A stretch of 64,000 nucleotides of DNA from Hymenoscyphus infarciens (Eukaryota; Ascomycota; Leotiomycetes; Helotiales; Helotiaceae): the NCBI GenBank assembly GCA_001414345.1, contig LLCB01000014.1, positions 124,001-188,000 on the forward strand. Reading direction: 5' to 3'. Below are positions 21,531-33,873 of the stretch, piece by piece. How positions within the stretch are numbered: position 1 is the stretch's first letter; every line of letters starts with the position of its first letter. The notes beneath the pieces are model-generated. The model saw nothing but the letters and a program-made list of their open reading frames with translations, was not told the origin of the DNA and did no database searches. The position numbers and the translations under genes are program-made.

Positions 21531-23903
21531 TTAGATGATATTTGTAATACTCATCCTCTCATTCCCCTTCCTCTGATCGCGTCCCCCCATATCACCCCCA
21601 GGAGGCATCCCTCCATAGCCTCTTGCAGACCCATATCCCGTCTGGTCCCTCACCAAAATACCAACAAGATATTCCACTCTCTCCCAGCCTCCCCAGTCCC
21701 TTGCTTCACTATCACTAAGAATTGTAGTCCCCTCCTCCCTTCCCCCACCAAGTAAAGTCGGACTCGGACCAGCAGACACAAGTTTCGGGGCCCCAGTCCC
21801 ACCAATATTCATCCCCGTCTCACTCCCCATCCATACCCAACTATTCTCAGGCGACGCCTGCAAATCCCCAGATACGTATGCGAGAAGTTCCTCGTCCATT
21901 TCACGCGGATACCCCTTCCCGCCAGACGCTCGACGTTTTTCGATGAGGACACTGACGAAGAACGAGAGGTTGCGACCACATGCAACATTTACGTCTCGAA
22001 GAGTGCCAATACTAGAGGAGGCTCGGATACAGGTTGATGCTGCGTCGTAGTGGCCGCCGAAAAGAAGGAAGAGAGTGCAGCGCCAGATATGGGTGCAGGT
22101 CATTGCGTTGGCGGTAGGTCCGAAAGGAGGAGTCGAAGGATTTGTGGTGGTTGAAGAGGCCATTGCCCGGGCGAAAAGGGTGGTTGAGTCGAGGGCTGCT
22201 CGGATGCATTGTTCGATTGCTGCGCCCCTTACTTCTAGTGGACATGAGGTGGTCAGGTTGTGTCTGTGTAAAACTAATCGGGCGTTCATGAGATGGCAGA
22301 TCGGTGCTAGCATTCGGGGGTCCAGTGGGTCATTCGCTGTTAATTGGCATGACGGGGGGAAGGCGGACATGCAAGAGTTGAAGTGAGTGTCGAAGGTTGC
22401 GATTGTGGAGGGGGAAATTATCGGTGATTTGAGGGTTTTGATGAGTTGAGAGACCGAGCGTACAACATGGATGATTGGTATGATGAAGTTCGTAAGAGGC
22501 GATACTCCATTTGGTACCATCATTCCTGTATCGTGTATGTAATGATCGTCGATTGCTGCTGGCAAGCCCACATCGCAGTCGGCATCCTCGATCAAGAGAG
22601 GTCGACCCATTTCTAGAGACATATGTCGGTCCCAAACATAGATGCCCCACCATACCCTTCTTCGCATCTCTCCCTCGATCATAGGCCATGGTCCAGTTTC
22701 GGAGTGCAGGCCAATATCTTGAGAGATGCGAACAGCCGTAGCAAGCCACGTCCAAGCTGCCGATTTCAAGTTTATTTCGGTAAGGAAAATACTCGTAAGA
22801 ATTGCTGCTCTTGCGTGATCGATGACAAACTCGTCGTTCCACAGGTCTATCAAAGATCTTGATATCTCGATGAACTCCTTGCCTTTATGCGGACGATGTA
22901 TACTTGGCTCTGAACTGAATAAAACTCCAACAGCCAAGACTGCAAAGAGGAGCGAGCTCCAAACGGGCGGGACGCCATGCAAACTTCCTGTCTTGTATAC
23001 AGCTTCGTATTCCTGCTCAAACGTCGGCCAGTGGAGTATGGGGATTATCATATGCATGGACGAGTAGTAGGAATGGAGTAGGTGATCTGCTATATACTTT
23101 GGTGGCAAATCTGGTCGAGGGGGGTTGAAATGGCCTTGAATCCCGATTTGTCGGTAGGGTGCTGGAGGTTTGAAAATTCCACGACCAAAATTCCTTATAT
23201 TTAGTCGGACGCGGGAGAGGTCGGGAGGAGGTGGAGGTCGCTGCTTTCTTTTGGGATTTGATCCAATCTCTGGTAATGTTAAGGTTGTGGTTTGAAGCCC
23301 TTCGCCATCCATCCCTCTTTCGGATTCCCGCAAGTTCAACATGGAACGCAATTGCGAGTTCTCCCTCTTGACTAGTGTGATTTGTTTCTCAAGGTCCTGT
23401 ACTTGCTTGATAGATGACATCCTGCGGTTGGTCTCTTTAGTGAATTGGCACTTCACGTTCCTGCTTGAACATTCTGAGCAACTTGTCGTTTCAGTCGCAT
23501 CGCATTTGACCTTTCGCTCTCGACAAGCGTCACAGCTAGGGTCCTTCCGTCGTTGCCGGTAGGCTCTCTTTTGCGCTTGCATACTTGCGGTAGACATCTG
23601 CGAGCCCGATGCGCCAGGAGTTCCTCCTGAAGATCCAGTTGAGGCAGCCATTGAATCCATGCCTGAAGGTCCTGGAGAGACCGCAGTTGAACCATATGGA
23701 TTTTGGAATGAGTTATGGCTCATTGGAAGATTTATATGCTGGGGATGTGGTCCGCTCATTGCCCTGGGAGAAGCTCCCATTAATCCTCCTTCATATCCAC
23801 CTTGCATTCGAGGAGACGCGGCGGACGAAACAGAGGAAGAGTCATAGGAGCCGGTAGAAGGTATTGGAGACCTCGAATACGTGTTGTGGGAAGAGCCCGC
23901 CAT
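21531..23903 (-). CDS. Zn2Cys6 transcription factor, 790 aa, single exon
   Basis: An uninterrupted frame from ATG at 23903. Residues 1-110 are low-complexity (Ser/Gly/Pro/Met). A basic patch (AYRQRRKDPS) leads into the zinc cluster Cys124-x2-Cys127-x6-Cys134-x7-Cys142-x2-Cys145-x6-Cys152. A coiled-coil dimerisation helix follows at about 163-192 (MSSIKQVQDLEKQITLVKR). The fungal-specific transcription factor domain runs from about 270 to 600, with SAAWTWLATAVRISQDIGLH, EMRRRVWWGIYVWDRH and GRPLLIEDADCDVGLP. The C-terminus is Gly-rich. This is a nuclear activator or repressor of RNA polymerase II genes. The length and well-kept core suggest a conserved regulator, but I cannot name the target pathway. 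Its neighbours are gene-empty for several kilobases on both sides, so context gives no hint. Confidence 0.95.
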   Translation of the reverse strand: MAGSSHNTYSRSPIPSTGSYDSSSVSSAASPRMQGGYEGGLMGASPRAMSGPHPQHINLPMSHNSFQNPYGSTAVSPGPSGMDSMAASTGSSGGTPGASGSQMSTASMQAQKRAYRQRRKDPSCDACRERKVKCDATETTSCSECSSRNVKCQFTKETNRRMSSIKQVQDLEKQITLVKRENSQLRSMLNLRESERGMDGEGLQTTTLTLPEIGSNPKRKQRPPPPPDLSRVRLNIRNFGRGIFKPPAPYRQIGIQGHFNPPRPDLPPKYIADHLLHSYYSSMHMIIPILHWPTFEQEYEAVYKTGSLHGVPPVWSSLLFAVLAVGVLFSSEPSIHRPHKGKEFIEISRSLIDLWNDEFVIDHARAAILTSIFLTEINLKSAAWTWLATAVRISQDIGLHSETGPWPMIEGEMRRRVWWGIYVWDRHMSLEMGRPLLIEDADCDVGLPAAIDDHYIHDTGMMVPNGVSPLTNFIIPIIHVVRSVSQLIKTLKSPIISPSTIATFDTHFNSCMSAFPPSCQLTANDPLDPRMLAPICHLMNARLVLHRHNLTTSCPLEVRGAAIEQCIRAALDSTTLFARAMASSTTTNPSTPPFGPTANAMTCTHIWRCTLFLLFGGHYDAASTCIRASSSIGTLRDVNVACGRNLSFFVSVLIEKRRASGGKGYPREMDEELLAYVSGDLQASPENSWVWMGSETGMNIGGTGAPKLVSAGPSPTLLGGGREEGTTILSDSEARDWGGWERVEYLVGILVRDQTGYGSARGYGGMPPGGDMGGRDQRKGNERMSITNII

Positions 23904-26900
23904 CTTGCAAGGTCCGAGCTAGGTGATTATCCAGAAGGAGAGAAACAATGGAAGGTCTGAGATTGATGAATGACCAGAGTTGAGGTCAAGGTGGGCTTCA
24001 AGAGCCTTTCCTCATTGGCACCACCGAGTCCCCGCGTTACCAAGAATACGGAAGGGGCCAAAACTCTTCTATGATGTTGGATATGCTAATAATTAAATAG
24101 CAGGCAATGAGTGGTCGCAACCAAAGGTTGTGTTAGTCAGAAGATCGAGTCTGTCTGTGGAATTGGTCTATTTCGATGCTTCTCCAGGTTTTGGCAGGTC
24201 TGCGAGAGCCTGCAGTTTCGTGCAACGGCAGGGCTGTTATGTTCCGATGCAGGTCTTCAGTGTGCTTGGGCGAGACTCTACCCCACTCGACAACAGCAAC
24301 AGCAACAGCAAGATGCACCAGATGTCGGCAGGTGATCCGGGAGGGAAAGAAAGAAATTCGGATCTGTGACCGGGCGTTCATCAGCGAGGGGCGTAGAGAA
24401 AGGTCTTCGTTGGTTGGGGAATAGATGAATGTGGGCGACGAAATAACATTGGCGCGGTAAAGATAGGGAGGGTGGGAAGGAAAAAATGCCGACAGTTGAA
24501 GGAAGGAATAAATCTATGTGAAGAGCAGCGTTCATAGGGCCGGGTTGTTCCAGGAGGGGGGAAGCACGAGCATTGGCCGTCCCCTTTAAGGCTGATTGGG
24601 AAATCTGGAGTATCTTAATGCCAAGCTGGGTGTACAAGCATCTGAAGCAGAAATGTTTGCCAGCCCTGGACGTCCTGCCCTGCTACCCGAAGACCCTGGT
24701 CGCTCCGAGAAGAGACTATACTATCAAGGGCTCAAGGGAGCGATGGCGACGATATTCAACCCTGCGGAGGACCTCGAAAGGTTGGTTGTCCTCGATGCCC
24801 GCTTCCAGGACAGGGGCTTCCCATGCACCAGAAAGGCGAAGGAGCACGCCTGCTTGCGTCGAAACCCTGGGGTGCGTCCACATTTTCTCCGAAGCAGCAA
24901 GGAGCAAGTCCCAACTGCATCCTCCCTTTCTTGCACTGCTCAACACCGGGAAATGTTTTGCATCGACACTGGCCGAGTGCGTGGAGGAAGAGGCGGCTCG
25001 CTTCGCTTGGTGCTGATGAGCAGCCCCCTTGGAGTCGTGGACCGCCGGGGAATATAATCATACCATTCAAATAGATGAGAAAACATACCGGGTAACCTCA
25101 CCAACCTGCCTCGCCTTTTCAGCAACGCTGACCAGCGGATTTCGGAATGTGGCGTGGCGTAGGCGTAGGCGTCTTTCTCCGCATATGAATATGTACGTCT
25201 GGAAATCCAACCCGTTTCGGGTACACGCTGCCGCGAGGGTTCGGCCCGTTGATAGGACAGCAAGAAATCGTCCGACTCGGGGAAAGGCTGTAGATGGCTT
25301 GGTGTCAAATGCCGAATCTGGTCTCCTCCGTACTGAGAGATGAATCGTTTGTCGTTCTCGTGTTTCCCGCCTCAGAGTATGCAGCGGCACTTGTCTAACG
25401 TTCTGTGGTGAGCCTCGTGGTGTAACGCCATTAATGGCGGGAGAGAGTCCAGTTGGTGATAAAATGCTACGCTCTGCGACCAGATTGCATCAATTCGAGA
25501 AACGGGTGATACCGTTCTGGATCCCGGTTTGCAGGAGCGTAATTGCTGGGACTGATGATATCAGCGATCGGATAAGAGGTGACTGCACTCCTTGACAAAC
25601 CCCCAAAAAACGGGGCACTGGGGGGCTTCGGAGGATGTGTCGACGGCATATTATATTCAGCAAGACCAGGCAGCTGGATGATGCATGATGTGTATATGCA
25701 AGGCTGATGTTGATGGTGTTGTGTCTTGTGAGACTTAGAGTCAGTATAGAGTGGTGGTATATATTCAAGAGAACTCGGAACTGCTATGAACAGGGACGAG
25801 GGCGGAAGGAAGAGAAGATATGAGTTTGAGCCTGGCTCTAACTAACTTCTTCATCGATGCTGCGGCTGCTACCAGCATCACACGGGTATGTGAGTAAAGG
25901 GGGGCCCAACAAGGCAGTTGATTAACATTTGCTGGCGTTTCATCTCCCACGGTCTGGCTCTGCTTTACACTTTCTTTTTTTAAACTGCGGCTGTAGTGTA
26001 GAGAAGGACCTTTGCTACCGCCCCAATACTTTTGGGCCTCTCCTGGGACCTGGGCTCTTCATTATGCTGGAATAGTCAGTCAGTCGATAGTTAGTCATGG
26101 AATGACGATGGTCGTCCATTACCACCAGGATAGGGGAAGGAAGAACAAGAAGGATGGAGGAAGTGTCGTCTCGACTCCAACAGGAATCAGGCAGCTGCTG
26201 TTCCACCCTTCTGTCGAACTCGGTCGTACAATCGCTGCGGCTTGTAGGTCGATCTACGATTGTCTCATTCCGATTCATTCTCAGACAGACAGAAAAATGA
26301 GGTTGCTCGGGAGCTGCAGGCATCGAACTTGCGGGACGCTCACCAAAAAGCTCCCAACGGAGCTCCTTCCTTGCTCACCGTCGTCGTCAACAAAAGAAAG
26401 TTCGGATCGTGGATGGCTCTGGCTCAATGGCTCAAGGGGCCACGGGCGGTCCGCGTCAGTGTTTCAAGATGGCAGATGCAGATGCACAACGGCAAGCCTG
26501 TGGAAACACCGCCATGGGAAACTCCGACTGGCGCTGTCGGCAGATGGTGGGGTGAGGGGGGGATGAGTGGATGAGGAAATCCGCTTGTGTCTGGTGGCTT
26601 GCCTTTGGTGTCATAAACTTGACATGCTCAGCACGCGTGGAGAAGTTCGGTGCAGACTTCTTCGCTGGCACACAGCAAGTCGTGATGCCCAACAGGAAGG
26701 TCGCCCCCTTTTCACCCTGCACACTGCATAAGTTCTGCGCCGGGTGGAAACAAGGCACAGGCGTTGGTTGCACTGCAGGCGTGTGATTGATTGCCGAATC
26801 GATTGGATGGTCAGGGGATCCAAGAAGTTGGCTCTTGACTATTTGGGGCGCCTTCCCCAGCTTCTAATTGGGGGTCGGGTTGATGATGAGAAGTAGTACC

Positions 26901-29900
26901 GGAAAGCAATTCCAAATGCTCGTCGTTATCCGTCTACATACAGAGGTAGTCCTCTCACAATGATATCTGTTTTGCCTGGAATTACTACCAGCGTTGACTG
27001 CCTCAGCAGAGTGACTGGTAAAAATTTCCGGCGACCAGACTGCCGTTCTGCTCTTGCATGGGCGTGGCTTTCTCCGCATGCAGAAGTTGAAGGCGGTGAA
27101 ACTCTCGATACCAATATCACCACCACTATTGCGCTCTTCGGTAGGCTCAACTCGCTGGCAAAAGTCCATCTTTTGCCACATGCAGTATATATTATCTAGA
27201 ACATCTGATGAGAACACGGGACCACAATAATGCGCTTTCTGGATTAATTAAAGTCCTCTCCGTGGAAATCGGAACTGGCACGTCCTGAGTTTCGCTATCC
27301 CGAGTCCTTGAGTCTTGAGGAGGTCTGGCTTTGCGGCAAGCTGCTTGTGTGCGACACGTTCTGACGAATTTCTGCGAAGCGAGGCAACTCGCATTGCGAC
27401 TTGCCCTTTCCATAGCGGGGGTTTTGAGCCGAACTCGCGAGGTCTCAACATCCTGAATATTGACTGCCGGTGTGATAGAGATCATCATATGCATGCCCGT
27501 CTCGGATGGTCGCCTACCGCAGAAATCGATGTTGAATTGGACAATGGCGTATAACGCATAATCGCGCCATGAACGCCTTCAACAAAAAAATCTGCAACAT
27601 GAAGTTAGTTTCAACTACTCCGCACCGAATGTGGATTTGTATGGTGGCTGGTTCTTTGTCGTTCACAGCGTCTAGATACCATAAGGTTAGAGTTCACGCC
27701 TGTCTTACCTGGAAAAACAATTGGGAATCGCCTGCATAACATGTTAAAAATATACATAAACAAAACTCCTATTGTTGAAGTTTGATAGGCTGCAAGGATT
27801 CGCTGTCAAATTCGTATTTTTACCTTGAGACGTTTTGTGAAAGATCGGCATGTTTTTAGATCTCGGTAGAATATCAATATGACCTTCCAAAATGAGCGAT
27901 AAGGTTTGCTTTAACGTTGTTTTGTTGCACAAGCACTAGAACCAAATGGAACATCGCCGAGGCCAATTGGGGGCTTGATCCGATGGAGTTGAAACCTAGC
28001 CATTCAGCAGGAATTGCGCGCGACCGGTAGATAATAAATGTCACTGGTTAGCTGGAGGGGTAAATGATCTTCAAACTTATAACAATCGTCTCAGAACCTA
28101 ACTTTCGATTTTCCCGCTGAATTGACTCGAGTGTTTGGGCACAAATGGTATGTTAAATTCCATATCCAGAGAGCACGCTGCAAGTGTATTAGCAGGATCA
28201 TAGAGCTGCTTTCCGATTTTCCAACAAACTAGCTTTGGAAGATTGAAAGGGATATTGCTTGTACTACTCGAGTACCAACCCTAAACCAAACATATATTTT
28301 CGCGGTTCTCACCGAACCATCCGAAAGCCCCGTGGGTCACTCGATAGAGTTCCTCTTCCACAAGGACTTCCGTGCGGAATTTGGGGGTTCGAAACAGGAA
28401 ATGGGGACGGTCGCAGGGAGAAAGTGAGGTTTGTTTCTGGGTCGGGTGGGCGCAGACTCATGGATACACTGGGAGTTCCTTGGGACGATATATCGGATGG
28501 CAGCGTTCATGTCAAAACCGTCGCAGTGGACGAACTAATCCTGCGACATGCCTCAGCACAGCCGAATTATCAATACTGGGTGTCCGGGCCAGACCATCCG
28601 AAATCGATTCCAGAACCACTCGCTGGACGCGCAAAGATCTGGGTTGGAATCTTCTCGGGAATCAGGAAACAAGTGTCTCAATATTTTTCAAGTAGTGTCT
28701 CTGAAGAATCCCATACTTTGCCGATCAAACCCGCCATTGCGGAATGGAGAATCCACTGGGATATCCCGCAATTGGTGTTGGAATTGGTGCTGAACATCCC
28801 GGCTCCCGAGAAACCATCCATTCAAAACGGGCCGCCCATGATCTCCCAAAATTTGTTGGGGGCGGGGCATAAGAAACCAGGAGAGCCGTGCCTCTGTCCT
28901 CGGGAAAATTCCTTCTTTGGAGATCATCTCCGTCCAAACTTTTCGCAGAGGAATGGGTATCCTGTTGTTGAAGCTAGTCCAATGGACTTGGTTGGCTGCC
29001 TGGTCCTGGGTGTGGGGTTTCAAAAGACACACACCATTTCTTGATGGACATTTGTGCCATGGAAGAAGTGAAAATTGAGTTTCGGCAGTTTCACCATCTT
29101 GTTGTGGCTCTATCAATCGACTTTGAATGTCGTGTTTTGTTGTTTGCCGCCTCAAGCGCCTCGATATTGATTCCTCGTTCGTCTGGGGCATGTAAAACCA
29201 ATGCCCTTGTTCAGCCAGCTCTCTGTTTTTGCTGCCCCTGAAGCGTAGCGACCCTGCCACCTCACTAGGCCTACACCTCACTAGGCCTACACCTCACCTG
29301 AGGCAAATCGGCCATTGACATCAACGACTCTCTCCGTGATCCGCGACGATCATGCCGGTGCGATAAACTCTGTCACAGCCTTTGCGGCGTTTAAAAATAG
29401 GCCGAATAGGTTGTTGGACCACCAGGCGGGAATATCAACCAGATCCAAACTTCTCTTCGTCCTCCAGGATCCGCGCCACCTACAAAATGCTGCAGGATAG
29501 TTTTCAAGCCTCTACCACAAGACGATGAGGGCATGCCTCGACTCCTATGATTTTCTCCTTTTGGTAATCCGTAGTCAGCAACTCCCAAGGCCACTCCCAT
29601 CCTCTCCCGGGGATCCTACGTGTCTGCGATCCCTCCGAGTGCTTGTTTGATCCGGCATCTTCACAATTGCCGCAATTCGTGTGCCCAACTTCCTGATGTA
29701 AAGACGCCCGTCAAACATTTCCACAAAGAGACCCGCCCGTTGACCTCAAATGAGCCTTTTTCCCAGAGCCGGAAGCACCGTGGGAGAACCCGGTTCTCGG
29801 AGAGCAGGGAAACACCTTGGAGGGGGGGAAAACAATTCTAAAGTAAGTAAGCTCGCAATTCGGGGGAAAGGGAGAGGAGGGCGAATAAAAGCGCGGTGCC

Positions 29901-30242
29901 TGGATGATATGATATCGGTGTCGACTGCGGACGCAGTGAAGAGGCGTCACGCAACTCTCCTGAGGGCATCGTCAACTTATGCCCTTCACCCATCGACGAA
30001 AGGGCGATGGATTATAAGCTAATTCGTTGGACGGGGTAGTACCTGCGTTGTTTTGCATTGCTTGGCTTTCTTCTTCGGGAGCCGCCGAGGTCCTTACAAG
30101 TCCACTCACCGCCTTCCTTTTCTGTCAGGTAAGAAACAAATTACGCAGATATTTTTGAAGACTTCACCAGCCTTTGGACCCATCAATTGCCCGGATAGGA
30201 TAGGCACCGTTTGCGTCCCAAAGATCTGATTGTTGGAATTGT
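23904..30242. other. 6.3 kb with no supported gene
   Basis: Starts with the 5' flank of the Zn2Cys6 gene. Part of it (24.1-27.5 kb) is fairly GC-rich, so frames of 60-180 codons occur on both strands by chance; they overlap one another and lack family motifs or splice structure. The longest, 28259-29044 plus, has no ATG near its start. Could contain long untranslated leaders or non-coding RNA. Confidence 0.4.
29259..29298. repeat. 16-bp tandem repeat, 2.5 copies
   Basis: Two perfect copies of ACCTCACTAGGCCTAC and a partial third, a small minisatellite in the gene-poor stretch. Confidence 0.75.
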
Positions 30243-30243
30243 T

Positions 30244-30250
30244 TATATAG
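30244..30250 (+). promoter_or_regulatory. TATA box of the adenine deaminase gene
   Basis: TATATAG lies 133 bp upstream of the ATG at 30383. Confidence 0.4.
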
Positions 30251-30382
30251 AGTCAGGGAGTTTCTCACGATTCAATCACAATTAATACCACTTGTCTTGT
30301 CTGGTCTGAATACCACTCTCCTCCTTTTAGAGAGAAGCGAGCAGGAAATCCAAATTCAAATCCAAACACCAATCAATTCAAA

Positions 30383-31450
30383 ATGTGTAAATCAACCTAC
30401 CATAAGTTCCTCCAAGACATTCCCAAATGCGAGCACCACCTCCACATCGAGGGCTCCCTCTCCCCCTCCCTCCTCTTCCGTCTCGCAGAAACCAACAAAA
30501 TCACCCTTCCCAGCGCCACAGACTCCTCCTTCACCTCCATCACCACCCTCGAAGCCCGATATGATCGCTTCACAGACCTCAACGATTTCCTGCACTACTA
30601 TTACATCGGCATGTCCGTCCTAATCACCTCCTCGGATTTCGAATCCCTCGCCTACGAGTACTTTACCCGCGCACATGACGATGGTGTTCACCACGCGGAA
30701 ATCTTTTTCGATCCCCAGGCTCACACTAGTCGTGGGATTTCCTACGAGTTAGTAGTTTCGGGATTATCGGCTGCTCAGAGAAGGGCAGAGAAGGACTTTG
30801 GACTTACTTCTAAACTTATTCTTTGCTTTTTGAGACACCTTTCGGCTGGGGAGGCGGAGACTACTTATGAGAATGCGGTAGCTCTTGGGCATTTCTCCAG
30901 CGGAACGGTTGCGGGGATTGGACTGGATAGTAGTGAAGTTGGGTTCCCGCCTGAGATTTTCCGGGAAGTTTTCCAAAAGGCGGCGGTTGCGGGGATTCGA
31001 AGAACTGCACATGCGGGTGAGGAGGGCGATTCAACATATATCTCGAGAGCATTGGATATCTGTAAGACGGAACGAATCGATCATGGGATTCGGTTGGTGG
31101 ATGATGAAGCGTTACTCAGACGGGTGGCTGCGCAGAAAATTTTGGTTACTGTTTGTCCACTGAGTAATGTGCAATTGAGGTGTGTTACGAAGGTCGCTGA
31201 GTTACCGATCAGGAAGTTCTTGGAGGAGGGCGTGAGGTTTAGTATTAATAGTGATGATCCTGCTTATTTCGGTGGGTACATTCTGGATAATTATTGTGCG
31301 GTTCAGGAGGCTTTTGGGCTGAATTTGAAGGAGTGGAGATTCATTGCTGAGGGGGCTATTGAGGGGAGTTGGTGTGATGAGGAGAGGAAGAAGGTTCTTT
31401 TGCTGAAGGTTGAGGAGTGGGCAAAGAACTATGAGGGAATTGAATTATAA
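30383..31450 (+). CDS. adenine deaminase (Aah1 type), 355 aa
   Basis: Single exon from ATG in context TCAAAATGT to TAA. The enzyme hydrolyses adenine to hypoxanthine and ammonia in the purine salvage pathway, in cytosol and nucleus. All metal and catalytic boxes of the adenosine/adenine deaminase barrel are present: HHLHIEGS near the N-terminus (zinc ligands His19 and His21), TAHAGEEG (zinc ligand His and catalytic Glu), RIDHGIRL (His), CPLSNVQL and NSDDPAYFGGY (Asp ligand). The short length without a signal peptide, plus HTSRGIS and GSWCDEERK, match yeast Aah1-like adenine deaminases better than true adenosine deaminases. It looks intact. No neighbouring purine gene is present in the window. 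Confidence 0.93.
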   Translation: MCKSTYHKFLQDIPKCEHHLHIEGSLSPSLLFRLAETNKITLPSATDSSFTSITTLEARYDRFTDLNDFLHYYYIGMSVLITSSDFESLAYEYFTRAHDDGVHHAEIFFDPQAHTSRGISYELVVSGLSAAQRRAEKDFGLTSKLILCFLRHLSAGEAETTYENAVALGHFSSGTVAGIGLDSSEVGFPPEIFREVFQKAAVAGIRRTAHAGEEGDSTYISRALDICKTERIDHGIRLVDDEALLRRVAAQKILVTVCPLSNVQLRCVTKVAELPIRKFLEEGVRFSINSDDPAYFGGYILDNYCAVQEAFGLNLKEWRFIAEGAIEGSWCDEERKKVLLLKVEEWAKNYEGIEL

Positions 31451-33410
31451 GTGAACTTTGGGATGTAAAAACAACACTGCTTTCCATGCGATGCTCTGGC
31501 TGAATGCACGCTTTCGCTTAGTAGCAGCTGGTTGTTGGGATATTACACATCAACACATCATTTACTCAACGAAGCAAGAATCTAGCATCTTCTCTTTTCT
31601 TTCTCACTCTAGACAAGCCCCCGTGGTCAAAGTAAGCTACTAGAATCAGGTACAAAAGTCCGAGCTATACTGAAAGATACACCAAAGAGACGCAAAAGAG
31701 AAAGCATCACGAAATGTTGGCTGTGCTTGGAAATGAAAAGTAAAGAGCCATCCTTGGTGTATACCACGAAAATCGAACATGAATATAGCTGCTTAAAAAC
31801 TCTGGGACACGTTAGAAAAGAAGGTTCAGGCATAAACAGCAGAATTATAGGATTTCGACTGTAGTGAATATTTCGACAGTAAGCTCTCCTTTAGGTTTTG
31901 GGAACTCATTTCCTCGATCAGGGCTCTAGCGGATGCGTTGTTAAGTAAGGGCAGTGATGAAAACCCACACACAAAGTCGTCTCTCAAACAATTTATTACT
32001 CGGCCCAAAACTCCGCACAAGCCTTGTATGCTTTGGTGTTTTAGTTTGCTCAAAGGTGTTTGACAGTCTATAAAACTCGGCTGCTGATTTTTTATAGGCG
32101 TAGAATGCTCCGTTCCTCGTTTGAATAACTGCAGTCTTTGCAGATTTTTAATACTTATGGGTCGCCTTCTCATTTCTCTTAGCCTAGAATAAGAGAAATT
32201 GAATTAGGAAGGGTATGAAGTTATGGATGATGACTTTCAAAAATCTAAGATTACCGTGGAACTTCTGTAGACGAGAATTTCCACTACATCATCAATACAA
32301 TCGGAAGCCGTATGTGAAACCTTGTTTCCAGTCTTACGTATTTATAGGGTAATTCCTGAAAATCGAATAAAGGATAGAACGGACTACGTTCGATTCAATC
32401 ATTATAAGCGCTGGAGAGGTTGCACCTCAGCCAGATTTTGGTTTCGACTTTAGATAACAAGATTATATATTCCCAAGTAAGTAACGGCGAGCTTATAGAC
32501 ATGTCACGGTATATTCGCTCAAGTAATGATGCTAGTATAATATTTCATTGTCGAAAATAGTCTTGTCGTCGATTTTTCGTATTTCAAAATCGCATCGTAA
32601 AACAGTATATTCGAAATACCTCTGAGTACATGTCTTTCCTACTTCTCGAATCGCCTGTAACAACTACGCTCTTAGTCATAAAAGCTCCGCCTTCAACGAT
32701 TGCTTTGCGTAACATGGTGTTCTTACAAATGAGAGAGTCAGTACCTCGCCCTCTCCAAAGGTAATGCCAAAAGAAGAACAAAAGACTTCTCTAAAAATGG
32801 AGACCTGACATACTTTAACTCTCAACTTCCTGAACTATAAAAAGCATGTTATACGAGAATGTCGAGGTAATTAAGTTACTTGAATAAAGTTGTAAGATCG
32901 ATAAAAGTATAGAGTGCTTGCTACTTATCCGAATGCATTCACAAATTACGAGTCTTTCAACTCCTTTGGAATATTCAAATTACCCGAAAGGAGTAGGAAG
33001 AGTGACTTGTATTATAACTAGCGAATACCGCTTAAGACTGCCAAATTCTCGCTTTCAGGCAACAAAATTACCAAAGATATGCATGCACGTCTTTGACCCT
33101 GAAAAAATAAGAACATATGATCTTTTGTTGTCTGAATATACTTACAACAAGAATTGTCCATGGCAACTCTGATCGGTGGAGCGGACAAATCCACATTTTA
33201 TCTCGGACGAGCTACCTCACGTGGTGACGATTTTTCTGAGTTAAGCAACCTCCCTCCATTCTAAATATCCTCCCTATCACAGGCTCTTATCCTCTATAGC
33301 AATGCGCTTATGTCATTTGTTTTCTAGCTGATCGCGATGATACCCCGGTTGAGTCATGCGTTTCGTGTCCCAATTTCAGTGTTTTGGCTTTCCCCGCCTT
33401 GGTCAGCCTA
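31451..33410. other. no supported gene
   Basis: 3' flank of the adenine deaminase gene followed by AT-rich DNA. The minus frame 31826-32173 starts with ATG and encodes 115 residues (MRRRPISIKN...) but has no recognisable feature; the plus frame 32918-33172 has none either. Both may be chance. Confidence 0.4.
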
Positions 33411-33560
33411 GTACTTAGGATAGGATAGGCTACTCACCTAGGTAAGGATAGGAGAGGCTAGGCTAGATTAGGGTCAAGGCTAGGCTAAGTTTAGCAGGCT
33501 AGGTACTCTAACTAGGATAGGAGTGGCTAGGAAAGTTCTAAAAACAGGATAGGAGTAAGG
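33411..33560. repeat. TAGGATAGG-type low-complexity repeat
   Basis: Irregular repetition of AGGATAGGA, GGCTAGG and ACCTAGGTA words. Similar words recur at about 40540-40750 and 41100-41200, on the other side of the nested transposons. This suggests one older repeat tract broken up by insertions. Confidence 0.55.
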
Positions 33561-33717
33561 TACTATCTCTCTCTCTAATTACATTATAATAACCTACCAA
33601 AAGTGGACCTGGGGGAGGCAGTGCTTTAGAGGGGTAATGTTAAAGCGTAGAACCAGTAAGTTAAGCTCTTTTTTAAACTTTAAAGCTATTAACTTTTAAG
33701 ACTATTTATAGATTATT

Positions 33718-33873
33718 ATAGAAAGGGTTTATAGTGAATTGAGGAATCAGCTTATTAAGTAAGGAGGAGGTATATATATATATACCTCCTCTTGTGCCGA
33801 GTAACCTCTATTCTACTAATAATACTTCCTATTGCTTTTAACGTCTTATTTAGTATTAAGCTCTTTTTTAACC
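33718..33873 (+). repeat. DIRS split repeat A1
   Basis: 156 bp, nearly identical to 38658-38813. Contains a perfect palindrome built on GGAGGTATATA and its complement (about 33764-33790). Differences from A2 are mainly G-to-A and C-to-T. Confidence 0.85.

Noticed and set aside
24573..25057. Two overlapping plus frames of about 150 residues plus minus counterparts
   Set aside because: Six-frame openness with no motif or start context; not supported as coding.
26012..26566. 184-residue plus frame
   Set aside because: Begins with a non-ATG codon, composition unlike neighbours' genes, overlapping frames on both strands.
28259..29044. 261-residue plus frame, with a 197-residue minus frame overlapping it
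   Set aside because: Starts with TTG, first ATG far inside, no motif, and a comparable frame on the other strand; likely chance in GC-balanced DNA.
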